A stretch of 64,000 bases of DNA from Pleurostoma richardsiae (taxonomy: Eukaryota; Ascomycota; Sordariomycetes; Calosphaeriales; Pleurostomataceae), in NCBI GenBank assembly GCA_030052745.1, contig JANBVO010000009.1, forward strand, positions 620,001-684,000, read 5' to 3'. Shown here one piece after another: positions 1 through 11,419 of this stretch (positions are counted from its first letter, which is position 1; every line of letters starts with the position of its first letter). The notes beneath the pieces are model-generated. The model had not been told where the DNA came from and did no database searches. It was given only the letters and a program-made list of their open reading frames with translations. The position numbers and the translations under genes were made by a program.

Positions 1-972
1 TCGATGTCAGCTTCTAAACCCCCTCTTCCCTGTCTCCGCACGATGTCAGCCGAGCTTTTCTTTCACAAGCAACACCAAGACCGCCCTAATAGTGCTTATC
101 ATTACCTCCTAACCGCCTCCGGATGGTCAGTTTCTGCGCCGTCATCTCTGCCTTTAGAGCCTCATTGATAACTAGTACAGTACCCTGACTTCATGGTACA
201 CTGAGGACGCCGGGGACGGCAAAGCCATTTCCTCAGAAGGCCAGAAACCATGGAAAGAATGGGCGGCCACCTGCTAACACCCTCAAGCACACTACTCGAC
301 AGATGGTGACAATAGTCATCAGACGACAAAGTGTTGATCACTGTAGCATCGAGTCTAGTAACCGAAGATCCTGATTAGGGCCGATATCACATCAGCGTCC
401 AGGAGTCCAAAAGCACGTCCGCCAAGACCCTGTGTGTCACAGTACAGATCCGCACAGCCGTGGTCATAACCGTTTTCGGGGATTCTGAACGCAGATCAGT
501 CGGTCGTCCCGTGCGTGAACTTGGACATGCTAGACAAGCATTCTTCTTGGCCAAACAGTTTACCAATTGCGTATCCAGAACAGTACCGCTCTTATCCACT
601 CTTAATGGGGTCCGTTCTGCAAGTAGAAGGATTAACAGGATTCCATGCAGACACACTGGCATGGGGTTGGCCAATGTGCATCAGCAGCATCAAGGCCACA
701 CCGCTATTAGTGGGCCACGGGAATCCCCAGGTTCTTGTTAGCTCCTCCCCCGACTTCCCCGACATGCATATGATGGACACCCCGCAGGATTCGATGTGAG
801 TGGGGTGGATGCCGTTGATGCCAACATTCCGACCAGAGTCCACGGACGATAAAATGACCGTCCCTTGCTCCTTTTCTGATCTGTACACAACCCAGGTCAA
901 CTATCCATAGGCGAGTGTGTGAAGCAGATCACAGTTGAAAACACAATCTTCACCGCCTACCAACTCGCCAAA
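1..972. other. Left-edge stretch upstream of the sugar transporter
   Basis: No gene is recognised here. A plus-strand frame from 515 to 799 stays open for 94 codons and reads as ordinary protein, but I cannot match it to a family and it has no visible splice partners. The minus strand over 592-900 is open too. The last part must hold the promoter and 5' leader of the transporter that starts at 973. Confidence 0.3.
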
Positions 973-3902
973 ATGGCCGAAATCAACGGGAACAACGATA
1001 CCATCCACGAGAACCCGTAAGACAAGAGACGGTGATTTATCTATGTTGGGCGAGTGACTTACGTGTCGTTGTAGCCCGGAGCCTAGTATTGCCGAGAGCC
1101 ACCACGACGAGAAGAATGGCGATGCCCAGCAATTCAGTGCTCAGCATCTCGAAAAGGGCTACGATAGCGATCGTGTCGATCTCAACGAGAACCTACAGGC
1201 CAGGTCGGTCGCATCTTCCAGTTCTGTTCCCTGTCCTCCGGAACCCGTAAAAGACTGACCATGGGCGCCGTCCCTGCAGAATCAAGAACCCTCTCCAGGG
1301 CATCCCCTATGGGCAGCTCATGAGAAATGTTGAGATCTTCGCCCACGAGAAGGGCTTGGTCGAGCACATCCCCCTTCTACGCAAGGGTGCCCTCGTGGCC
1401 CAGGATCCGGAAGGTGCCGAGGACATCTCAGGTCCCGAGGCTCTTACGGACACGGAGAAGGCCGTTCTGCGGAGAGAAGTCGAGCACAGATGGGCCATGC
1501 CGTGGAGGCTGTTCCTCACCATCTTCACTTGCTCCATCGGCGCCGCTGTCCAGGGCTGGGATCAGACCGGTGTGAACGGTGCCGCGATTTTCTTCCCAGA
1601 TGTTTACGGAATTGGAAGCGACAGTGCGCATGATAAGTGGATTGTCGGTCTTGTTAGCGCTGGCCCTTACATCGGCAGCGCGTAAGTTTGCCCTTCTTTC
1701 TCCTGCGATTCTTCCTATCCTGCTTGAGACAAGCTACTCGCTCACAAACTGCCGATTTCAGTCTCATTGGGTGCTGGCTTGCGGATCCACTCAACTATTA
1801 TCTCGGCCGTCGCGGTAAGTTGAGAAGCAAGGACCGGCCAGAGATACCTGGTGGCTAGCCGCAATGCTGACGGATGGACAATAGGTGTCATTTTCGTTTC
1901 TGCCCAATTCTGCTGCTGGCCTATCATCGGATCTGCCTTTTGCGAAAACTGGTGGCAGCAGTTTATTCTTCGTGTTCTCATGGGAGTAGGAATGGGTGTC
2001 AAGGCATCCACCGGTTTGTTCCCCGACTTCCTCTTCCTCCTCCTCCCCGTGTTTCTCAGACGAGAGAACTTCGCAGAAGAGACAATGAAGGAAAAAGCAT
2101 GGCCGTCTTGCTTTTTCCCTCTGCGTGTTTTAATGTGAATCTGAGCTAATTCCACTCATCCATCTACAGTACCGGTCTTCGCCGCTGAGAACGCACCAGC
2201 AATCATTAGAGGCGCGCTTGTCATGTCATGGCGTAGGTTTGGCCTCATCTGGGCCTGGATTTATTAGAAAGCCAGTCGCTGAATGTTATTTGCAGAGATG
2301 TGGACCGCTTTCGGTATCTTCCTCGGAACCGCAATCAATCTTGCAGTTTATCATCTTGATAAAATTAACTGGCGCCTGATGCTTGGTACGATTCACCGAC
2401 ATCGACACTCCACCCCTGGAGGAACTCCGACTAACTTGCCTCTTCATAGGTGCACCGTTCATCCCGGCTATCCCTTTGATGGCTCTGATCTACCTGTGCC
2501 CTGAGTCTCCCAGGTGGTACATGAAGAAGAACCGATATGCCGATGCGTGGAAGTCAATGGCCGTGCTCAGGCACGACAACATACAGGTTGCTCGGGACTT
2601 GTTCTATATCCACTCCCAGCTCGAGATTGAGTTGGCAATTATCGGCGACACCAACTATATCATAAGATTCGTCGAGCTCTTTACCGTCCCCCGTATCAGG
2701 CGTGCCAGTCTGGCAGCTTTCGTCGTCATGATTGCTCAGGTTTGTCTTCTACTAAAGCCGAAGTCCAAAGGACAACGAAAGTAACGCGATCGATAGCAAA
2801 TGTGCGGCATCAACATTATTGCCTTCTACTCGACAACCGTTTTTACGGATGCCGGCTTCACCCAATTCCGCGCGCTTATCTGCTCGTTTGGCTTCGGTCT
2901 TGTGAACTGGCTCTTTGCTTTCCCGGCCTTCTGGACCATTGACACCGTGAGTGCCATTTTTGCGCTGGGGATTAACCCTCTAAAACCCGCCGCAATACCC
3001 CCATGCTAATCATGATCTAACTAGTTTGGCCGCCGATCGCTTATCCTGTGCACATTTCCGAACATGGTAAGCGCCTTCGTCAGGCACATCGACTCAGGAG
3101 GCCAGGGCCTGGATCGTAACTGATGAGTTGTCTTGAAACAGATGTGGACGCTCCTAGCCGCTGGTCTTTGCACACTCATCCCCAAGGGTGAAGCCAGACT
3201 CGGATTAGTAGCCCTGTTTGTGTTCTTGTTCGCAGGTAAGCATCTCCCTGAGGCGATAGCTATATTGTGTTGTTCTTGGCTAACCCCAACACGCAGCATT
3301 CTACTCGCCTGGAGAGGGTCCAGTTCCGTTTACATACAGTGCCGAGGTCTTCCCCCTATCCCACCGCGAGGTCGGAATGGGATTCGCAGTTGCTACCTGC
3401 CTATTCTGGGCGGCGGTACTGTCCATCTCCTTCCCTTTTATTCTCTCTAGCCTTGGCACGGTGGTAAGTCCTGATACCTGGCACGATTTTGCGCTTCTGC
3501 GGCTCACATTCTTGATAGGGCGCCTTCTGTTTGTACGCAGGCTTCAATGGAGTGGCATTGGTCTTGATCTTCTTCTTCGTCCCAGGTATGCAGGACACGC
3601 TTGACACACGCGAACCCCCCTTGTTTCGGCTCTGCGTTCTCTAACGTTGTTGTGTGTATGTAGAAACGAAGCAACGTACTCTGGAAGAGCTTGATTATGT
3701 CTTCGCCGTCCCCACCAGGACCTTTGCCAAGTATCAGACAACCAAGTGGCTTCCATATATGATCAAGCGCTACATCCTCTTCCAGCGCCATGCGAAGCTC
3801 GAACCCCTCTACCACTTCGACAAGGTCGAGCATCATCACGAGACCGAGGGCAAGACCGAGGGCAAGACTGAGGGCGTGACCAGCGTCAATGAAGAGAAGT
3901 AG
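973..3902 (+). CDS. MFS sugar transporter, 14 exons
   Basis: This is a plasma-membrane sugar:proton symporter of the major facilitator superfamily, about 648 residues. Joining exons 973-1016, 1087-1203, 1280-1681, 1762-1814, 1885-2013, 2170-2232, 2296-2385, 2450-2739, 2797-2946, 3025-3066, 3142-3235, 3297-3463, 3519-3585 and 3664-3902 keeps one open frame throughout. Family signs are WDQTGVNGA in the first membrane helix, [12 protein letters not shown] after the sixth, [15 protein letters not shown] in the seventh, FGRRSLIL, and the C-terminal [18 protein letters not shown]. The N-terminus has an unusually long hydrophilic extension of about 130 residues, and the tail carries a short [12 protein letters not shown] repeat. 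The substrate cannot be told from sequence alone. It converges on the MFS exporter downstream. Confidence 0.93.
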
Positions 3903-4747
3903 ACAGCTCTGCGTTGTCTCACTTTTCAACCCCGTTGGCTAGAATTGGTTGGAAATATTCAAGGAAACCTACGGCGACGTGTTGCGTGTAGGAAGTTCTA
4001 CACTCGCTTTGGTGTGCCCAGGAAAGGCACGGAATCTGTACGCAGAGAGCGAGTTCTTCCCCATCGCTGTGTTGTCGTATTGTCTTCTACTCCTGTTGGG
4101 ACAGTTATGGTGCTATCAACTCACTCTTTAATATATTGATCCTTTCCACCCATACACCTCGCCGATGAGCTTTTCTGAACACCCCGGTGTAATTTAAGCC
4201 ATACCTCATAAAAGCCAATAGCTACGCTGTTCGCTTTACAGTGCCTATCTCTCGATTATACATGATTGAGAAAGAAGGACGGCTATCTCTGATACCAGTC
4301 TTGTTGCTGCTAGGCCTTTAGTTCAAACCTTGATCAACTCGTCGTTCTGCCGCGTAGGTACTTAACCCTTTCGTGAACGTCTCTAGGGGGTTAGGCAAAC
4401 TTGGTTGGAATTGATCTTTGAAGGAATTTCTACCTAACTAGGTAGCTGGGGCCTAGTAGACCTTGGCGGGAGGTGAGCCGGGTGAGCAAGAGGTGAGTGG
4501 CCCCTGAGCAGGTCTGGGCTATCTAGGCAAAGCAAGCGACGGCTTACGTAGATGTTGCCGGGGTGTAGTCGTCTAAATTTGTCTAATATACCATACTCTA
4601 GTCTAGCTAATTATTGGACAAGAAATAAGATGGAAAGCCTTGATAGGTCAAATAAGAACATCGTACCCTCACTTCAATATAAAGTGATCTTCTCGAATAC
4701 GACTTTGGACTCACCTTCAGATAAGGCTCGAGAGAGCCGGAGGCCCG
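3903..4747. other. Convergent intergenic spacer
   Basis: This is the shared 3' spacer between two convergent transporter genes. It contains several TAG/TTAA-rich stretches but no supported coding frame. The two 3' UTRs and polyadenylation sites must lie here. Confidence 0.4.
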
Positions 4748-6477
4748 CTATAGCCTTATCGTTGCTGCTTCCTCGTCGCCGTCATGCTGCCAACCATGAC
4801 GTGTGTCTTTGGGAATGCGGATGAAAACAGTGAGCGCCAACGAAACGCCGGCGAATCCAATAGCCAAATAGGCTGCGGAGTGATACCCCCGGAGGATGTG
4901 CCTCCCGTTGTCATAGGTGTGAACTTCGACCGTCCCGGCAAACCCCAGACCCGTGCTGAGACCGTAGTTCAACAGCGTGCCCACTAGAGAGCCGGCAACG
5001 CCTTGGTGCTTGATGGCAACAGTATTGCTAACGATGATCTGAGCGCTAGTGACGATCAGGTCGAGCGTAAAAGCAGAAAGGAACATGGCCGGGAATGCCA
5101 TCGCCCAGTACGTCATCTTGGCCGGGATGGTGGCCAGGAGGACGTTGCACGCGATCGTCGCGAGGAGGCCGAGTCCAATGATGGCCTGGGCCGGCAGGCG
5201 TGGGACAAGCCATGCGCCCAGAAAGGCATTGGCGGCGCCGAGAATCGTCAGGGGTATATACTGGAGGCCGACACGGATGAGGCCATCTCCACGGATGGTC
5301 TGCATGTAGATGTTCATATACCAGAAGAAAATCCCGAGGCTCATAAAAGAGAAGAAGATGGCTAGGAGCAGGCGGCCGAAGGACGGCGCCTTCCAGATGT
5401 TGAAGGGCAAGATGGGCTCCTTCGCCACTTTCATCTCCCAGTAGGCGAAAGCGGCGAAGTGGAGTGCGGATATGACCAGAAGGGCTATCTCGTAAGGACT
5501 GTCCCATCCTGCGCCTGGCGCCTGGCTGTATCATCGAGTCAGTTTGCAGCGGCAGCGAGTTGTTGAGGGGGGCCTTTCCTACTTCCACACAAAGTTGAAT
5601 AATATCAAGCCTCCAACTCCTAGATAAGCACCAACATAATCGACTGAGCCGTTCGGATCGAGGGGAGCGTCCCATGGGATGGTCAATACAGCGACAGCGT
5701 AGACCACGAAACCGAGCAATCCCCTGTGTCGGACCCAATATCAGCAGCTGACGAGATAATGTCTCATGAACAAGACCTACAGCAAGAAGAACAGCCACTT
5801 CCACTCCGTCAACTGGACTACGACGGCAGCGATCAGCGAGCCACCGGCCGCTCCCACTGGAGCCATTGCGCCAAAGAGTGCAAAGCCCAGATTCCGCTTC
5901 TTTCCCGGCGGAAAGGTGATGCCCAGCAGTGCCACGATATTCGGGACCATTAAGCCTCCTCCGACTCCGCATAACCCTCGGAAGAGGCACATGGATATGA
6001 GGTTGGTGGAGAAGCCGCCGGCCAGAGCCCAAAGGATCCACCACGCGGCGCCGGCCGTGAAGACGTTCTTATGCCCGTATATGGCACCTAAGCGGCCGCC
6101 TAGACAGTAATTCAAGATAGTTAGAACCGTAATTCTCTCAATGGAAGCATTGTTAACTCTGCAGTGGATTAAGGGGGCTCACCGATAAGGACGAAGGAGC
6201 CTTGGGTTAGGGGATAGGACGCAACAATCCACGCAGACTGGACAGGAGTCGCACCCAGGTCCTTCCCGATCGCTAAGCCAGTGTTGATGCCCGCACCGAA
6301 AGGTATTGTCTGCACAAGCTGCGACAGTGTGATAAGGATCATCAACAAGACATCTCTCGCTTGGCTGAGTGGTGGAGGCACATCGTGTGGCGTCTCTCGG
6401 CCATCATCCTCTTTCTCCTGCTCGCTGGAAGAGTTATTCTCGCCAACCTGCATTGTAGACACGTCGCTATGATCCAT
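4748..6477 (-). CDS. MFS exporter, DHA2-type (14 TM)
   Basis: This is a drug:H+ antiporter-like membrane exporter of 510 residues. Four exons (6477-6183, 6099-5781, 5723-5583, 5525-4748) join in frame. The N-terminus is acidic and hydrophilic. Membrane segments follow with the motif-A-like GGRLGAIYGHKNVF, the segment MCLFRGLCGVGGGLMVPN, and a long C-terminal half with about six further hydrophobic helices, which fits the 14-helix DHA2 group rather than the 12-helix sugar porters. I chose the ATG at 6477 because the acidic N-terminus begins there; another in-frame ATG lies upstream at 6594. Relatives export toxins, drugs or secondary metabolites, but no biosynthetic backbone gene sits nearby, so the substrate is unknown. 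Confidence 0.9.
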
Positions 6478-8335
6478 GTTGACGTCTTTGAATAAAATAC
6501 CCCTAATCATTTGGCCTCGCTCAAGAGTAGACCGACTATGAGACCTAGAGCAAGTCACCAAGACAACTCTGGTGATGCCGGCGTAGGTGAACAACCGAGG
6601 TTGAAGCTTCTGCAGGAGTAGCGTTTCTGCTTAACCTTTTTCGAATTTAGATCGACGGTTTGGATTTTTTTGTCGTTCGTGTTCTCCAAGTACGCTGATG
6701 TGGTGTGTTGAACAATCCCACCAACATAGGGTTAAAGGTGAGCACCCACAACACCTTGAATTACCAGCAAGACTGTCCCGGGAGTGGAAGTACTCTGTTT
6801 TTATTCCGGATCGAAACAAATTACTCTTGAGACAAGGAAAGAATTCGGACGGAATACGGAGTGAGTAATCTGATATTTGTCAATTTCTTCATGTTTAATA
6901 ATCATGACTCCTGGCGCCTCCCCCGTTCCACTCCGGGACTTCTCGCGGAGCTCGGGACTCAAGGCCCGGCGGTCGAGAAGTAGATATAACATCATGTTCT
7001 AGCCTATAGGGTTCAATTATGACAAGGAATTGTCAGTAATGGTTCGGCCGAGGTCGGGAGATGACCAAGGCTGGGACGTGTTGGATAACCAGCTCTTGTG
7101 ACTGCGCCGTGAGCCGGCCGAAGTCGAGTGACGGAGGGAGATACCGTGCCTTAGTATTTCTCTGTAGATCTCAAAGCAAACAAGATTAGTAAAAATTCTC
7201 GTTTATCATGTCAGGGCCATGAGAACGATGACGAATCCTTAGGCTTGGAGAAAAGGAGATGAGCTAGGATTGACCAGGCTTGCGACCTAGGAAGTGAAAA
7301 CGCACATACTAGACTCTGAGAGTCAGGGTGTACTAACTACATTTGATAGTCCAAAGTCGATTACTTCTCTATTTCTCAGACGAAAAATCATCCCTTCGTC
7401 CCATTTACCTCCCACCAGGGACATGGCATGAATATAGCTTTAGTGGAACTTTCATAACTATTTTGACGTACAATATTAGTCACGCTGGGATAAAACACTC
7501 AAAAAAACCCATCTGTTTTTCATCTCGTACCAAGTCTTATGTGATCTGTATAACAGACGGCTAAGGGAGGACCCATGGGAGACCTGTGAGGGCCAGGCTG
7601 CAGCTGCTATAGTCGCTTGTGGGTCTATGGCCCTTGGTGTGTGAAATCGTAGAAGAGACGAGTGTTTTGAATGATTCTCATAATGCATACTGCGATTAAA
7701 TGTCTGGGTAGGCTGGTGCGGGTGCCAGTAAGCCACTCTGAGGCTACCGCTGACCCTAGTATTGGCAACTGTCTCATGGTGAGACGTCGGCTTCCCTCCC
7801 ATACAGTTGACTCTACAACGTACCGAACATGCTGACCTCACTTTGGCTGCCTGCTTATGCATACTATATAGGCTATGTTCACCTTGGAACCACGCCGGGA
7901 GAGGAGAGCCAGCGCCAACATCATCAGCCCGTAATATTGGGGTTACATGACTTCCCTAACGTTCGTCCCAAAAGCCAAGGATGCATATGCGGTCAGCGCT
8001 TTCAGCTCGCAGTTTGGCGGCAGCCACATTGGAATATTGGCATCTTGCAGCATTGACTATCGCCAACAACGGCTTGGTGGCCAGTGGCCGACGCCACGGA
8101 TCCTAAGCTAGTCAGTGCCGAGCGAATGGTAAGGCGGAATACCGCAATGTCTTGGGTATCGTGCTCAGCTTCTTAGCCTACTCCGGGTCTGCTATCCCCA
8201 GGGCTTGACGGAAGCTGCCAGTACAAATGAGTGTGCTCAGCCCGTAATCATACCACGGTTCTGGTGCTCCTCGATTTCTTTTCTGCCAGCAAGAGACGAG
8301 TCTTTCATTCGCTTGAGAACTCCGTGGACCTCGCA
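6478..8335. other. 1.9 kb gene-poor stretch
   Basis: It must hold the promoter of the DHA2 exporter on the left and that of the GPI-anchored protein on the right. Short frames on both strands show no recognisable domain, codon bias or splice pattern. I see no gene here. Confidence 0.4.
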
Positions 8336-9069
8336 ATGCATTTCCCGCTCCTGCCACTTCTCTTGGCTGTGCCGCTAGTTGCAGGCATTGAATTCACGAG
8401 CCCGGCCGGCGGCGATTCGTTTGTCCAGGGCGGCGAGGTTACCGTCGAATGGACCAGCGTCGATACGGACCCGACAATCTTCAGCCTGTACCTGTGGAAC
8501 TTTGCCAACTTCCCGCCGTTCTACGAGCCGCTCGTGTTTGACATCGACACTGTCGATGGATTGACAACGGTGACGCTGCCGTGCGATGTTGTGGCTTCCG
8601 GCGGATACCAATTGTACGTTACACTACACATGCTGTGTTCGCGGGATGCTGATAGACATGACTGGTTAGCTCCGCCATCAACGGTACCAACGTATATGTG
8701 ATATACGCACAGACCGGCATCTTCACCATCACGGAGGGGTCATGTGTTGCACCGACAGGCACTACCTCATCGCCTGGCGTCGTGACAGTCACTGTCACGG
8801 CCGAGCTTACCTGCACATCTAGTGTGTTCTATCAGCATGCTTCTACAGCCGTGTCAAGCTAGTTTTGAAGCAAGAGGAACCAACTGACGTGGAGTATTGT
8901 AGATGGAACAATCGTGACGACCGCGAAGCCCTCTTATCCAAGCAGTAGTGTCTTACCTTTTCAGCCGACATCGACCTTCAGTCTTGTTATTGTGAATGCC
9001 GGAGCATCTACCCGCGTCTCGTGGGCTGCTTTGTTGCTAGGGGTGATGATCGCTGCCGTGGCTGCTTAA
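8336..9069 (+). CDS. GPI-anchored Ser/Thr-rich cell-wall protein (Kre9/KNH-like)
   Basis: This is a secreted surface protein of 198 residues from exons 8336-8613, 8670-8821 and 8903-9069. It opens with a signal peptide (MHFPLLPLLLAVPLVAG). A beta-sandwich-like domain follows that starts IEFTSPAGGDSFVQGGEVTVEW, typical of the fungal Ser-Thr-rich GPI-anchored family related to Kre9/KNH1. A short Ser/Thr/Pro-rich linker leads to a hydrophobic C-terminus (SWAALLLGVMIAAVAA) suited to GPI addition. The first intron has a clear GTACGT donor; the second uses GTGTGT. It is probably lodged in the plasma membrane or wall. The exact role of the family is not well defined. Confidence 0.82.
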
Positions 9070-9499
9070 ATTGAGCAATCTTTCACCTTGAGATGACGAA
9101 ACTGGGACTTCGGTTAATGTAAAATGGAATCTGGTTGATTAGGTGAAGGAGATCTTGGAAGTTAGGCATATGCTGAATATCTAGCTATGTGATGAAGAGG
9201 CAGTGATGTGCCGTTTTCTTCTATCGCTCTAACGAGTCGTGATGCCTCGCAGCCCTGTCAGTGCAGGAACGCCCTATTACAGGGGGGCCCATAAGCGGTC
9301 GGTCCACTGTAACAAATGAGTCACACCGCAACTACTGGTAGCGTGATCCCCCCGACGGAATTAAACGGGACATGCTTCTAGGTAGGCAACCAAAGTATGA
9401 GGTGATTGGTGCTGGTAAATAAACCTATGGTAAACATCAAGCTGTATATCCTCATATCTTCTTGCATGTCTGGTTAGCAACGCTGTTGACGCCAGCATC
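9070..9499. other. Intergenic spacer
   Basis: No supported frame. It is the 3' UTR of the GPI protein plus the promoter of the nucleotidyltransferase-like gene. Confidence 0.4.
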
Positions 9500-10150
9500 A
9501 TGGAGCGCGCAGGTCAGCTTCCCCTAGACGAGCAGATGGCCCATTTCCGCGCCACGCTCGAGCACAACACCACCCTCACCGAGGTGCTCAAGCGCGCCGC
9601 GACCCTGGACTTGCCGGGCTGGTACCTCGCGGCCGGATGCCTCTCCCAGACGATCTGGAACGTGGCGACGGGCAAGCCGCCGGGGTCCAGCATCTCCGAC
9701 TACGACCTCGTCTACTGCGACCTTTCCGACCTTTCCTGGGAGGCCGAAGACGCCGTCATCCGCACCGGTGCCGCGCTGTTCGCCGACCTAGGCGTCGAGG
9801 TGGAGATCCGCAACCAGGCGCGCGTGCACCTGTGGTACGAGAAGAAGTTTGGCGTCCCGGGGCCGGCCCCGTTTACGTCGACAGAGGCGGCGATCGACTC
9901 GTGGGTGACCAGCGCCGCGCAGCACGGGGTCCGGCTCACGGAGGATGGGTCATGGAAGATCTACGCGCCGAGGGGCCTGTCAGACGTGTTCAATATGGTT
10001 GTAAGGCCTGTCCCTAGTTTGGGCTCCCGCAAGGCATATGAGGTGAAGGCTGCTAGGTGGCTTAAGGTGTGGCCGGGCTTGACGGTGATGCCGTGGACGG
10101 GGGAGAGCGGCAAAGTCGAGGAGGTCAAACCCGTGTCCTTGAGAAAGTGA
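9500..10150 (+). CDS. DUF925-type nucleotidyltransferase family protein
   Basis: This is an intronless gene for 216 residues. The family (Pfam NTP_transf_6/DUF925) is a small nucleotidyltransferase-fold group found mainly in bacteria and in many fungi. Diagnostic features are AAGCLSQTIWN near residue 45, the S-x-SDYDLVYCD block (Asp67, Asp69, Asp74) that carries the family's acidic metal-binding residues, and the downstream EIRNQARVHLWYEKKFG segment. The substrate is unknown. The third-position GC content is clearly higher than in the flanking DNA, and the lack of introns next to intron-rich neighbours fits an old bacterial origin, although a simple single-exon fungal gene is just as possible. 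Confidence 0.85.
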   Translation: MERAGQLPLDEQMAHFRATLEHNTTLTEVLKRAATLDLPGWYLAAGCLSQTIWNVATGKPPGSSISDYDLVYCDLSDLSWEAEDAVIRTGAALFADLGVEVEIRNQARVHLWYEKKFGVPGPAPFTSTEAAIDSWVTSAAQHGVRLTEDGSWKIYAPRGLSDVFNMVVRPVPSLGSRKAYEVKAARWLKVWPGLTVMPWTGESGKVEEVKPVSLRK

Positions 10151-10560
10151 CTCTCGCACGATGGTGATTCACAGAACAAGAGGTCGTGGCTAGGAGAGCG
10201 GTCTAGCTGTGGCCTGCCGCGCCGAGGGAAGTCTAGCAGACGAGGTCTATGGAGCGACGGCTCCATGCATCCTGGCGATATGGCAGCGATAATTTTATGT
10301 TGTGCGTCCGTCACGGCACTTTTTCAATGATAGCCTGACTTCACCCTGCAGCTAAATTTCGATCGTCTTATTTTTTTTTAAGAAACCTCGCTGTCGGGGA
10401 CAGCTGTCATTGGCCCAGTTGCTGTCCCACCTGAAGCGCTACAATCTGGCCGACAAAAATGGACGTATTATGAGTCAGTTCACGTTGCCATTTGATATCT
10501 TTCAGCGGAATCGTAGCATCTCCTATCGAAGATATACAAACTCATCCAGCGATATACAAA
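10151..10560. other. Intergenic spacer
   Basis: Short spacer between two same-strand genes. It includes a pyrimidine run near 10370. I see no gene in it. Confidence 0.4.
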
Positions 10561-11315
10561 ATGGCAGAATTCCAAATTCGGGCGGCGACAAAGGAGGATA
10601 TGCCAGGTGTCGAGCGCATAAACCGTCATTACGTCCTCAACACGGTTAAGCGCCCTGGTCACTGCCGAGACGTCGTGGTATGGGACACATCACTGACGAG
10701 CTGATAAGGTCATCACATTTGCGACAGAGCCCAAGACAGTTGAGCAGTTTGTCCGGCAGTTTGACGAAATCGCCAGAGACGGGCTTCCGTACATCGTGGC
10801 CGTGGAGCCAAACTCAGCCGACGTCCTCGGCTATGCGAACGCTCACGCCTTCCGCGACGTCTCCAGTGCATACAAGTACACAGTGGAGATATCGCTATTT
10901 TGCGCCAATGGACAGACAGGACGCGGGATAGGCTCGAAGCTGCTGAAAGCTCTGATAGATGCCCTGAAAGAGCCGCTGAAGCACCCGGAGTTGCGAGCGC
11001 AGGGCGCACATATCCCACCACGACCGGTGAAGCAGGCCCTTGCGGTTATGGCGGTGGATGAGACGGCCAAACGGAACGGTCTCGCTCTGAAGGAGTTTTA
11101 CGAGAGCTTCGGATTCAGATGTGTAAGCGCTTCCCATCATTCCTAAGGAGCCAAGCAGGCTGCGGCAGCTGATGACATGTCTCTAGAACGGGCATTTACG
11201 GCAAGTGGGCTACAAGTTTGACAGATGGTGAGCTTCCCTCCTTGATTGTGCACCTGTCTATAAGCTGACGTGACATCACAGGATTGATACCATGTATCTT
11301 CAACTATCCCTATAA
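10561..11315 (+). CDS. GNAT acetyltransferase, phosphinothricin-acetyltransferase-like
   Basis: This is a cytosolic acyl-CoA-dependent N-acetyltransferase of 190 residues. Exons 10561-10644, 10709-11122, 11187-11227 and 11282-11315 join in frame. The start FQIRAATKEDMPGVERI is the usual first strand and helix of this group. The acetyl-CoA loop is NGQTGRGIGSKLL (the Q/R-x-x-G-x-G/A signature), and the end (ESFGF, HLRQVGYKFDRW) matches the C-terminal part of PAT-like enzymes. There is an insertion of about 25 residues between the CoA loop and the next strand (around ELRAQGAHIPPRP). The acceptor could be an amino acid analogue or a small amine. The last two exons are very short, which makes an automatic prediction likely to miss them. 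Confidence 0.85.
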
Positions 11316-11419
11316 TGATTGATCGGGAGTAAAGTGCAGCCATGACGTGATACCAATTACAGATAGACGACGAATAGAGCGTTGAAGGCGTCGTTGAGCA
11401 GTCCATTCCACTCAAAGAA

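Noticed and set aside
592-900. Minus-strand open frame of 102 codons near the left edge
   Set aside because: It overlaps equally open plus-strand frames, has no domain or signal, and ends without a splice partner, so I cannot support a gene.
5046-6044. Minus-strand open frame of 332 codons, low in hydrophobic segments
   Set aside because: It is another frame over the DHA2 exporter and crosses its introns. The exporter exons carry the recognisable motifs.
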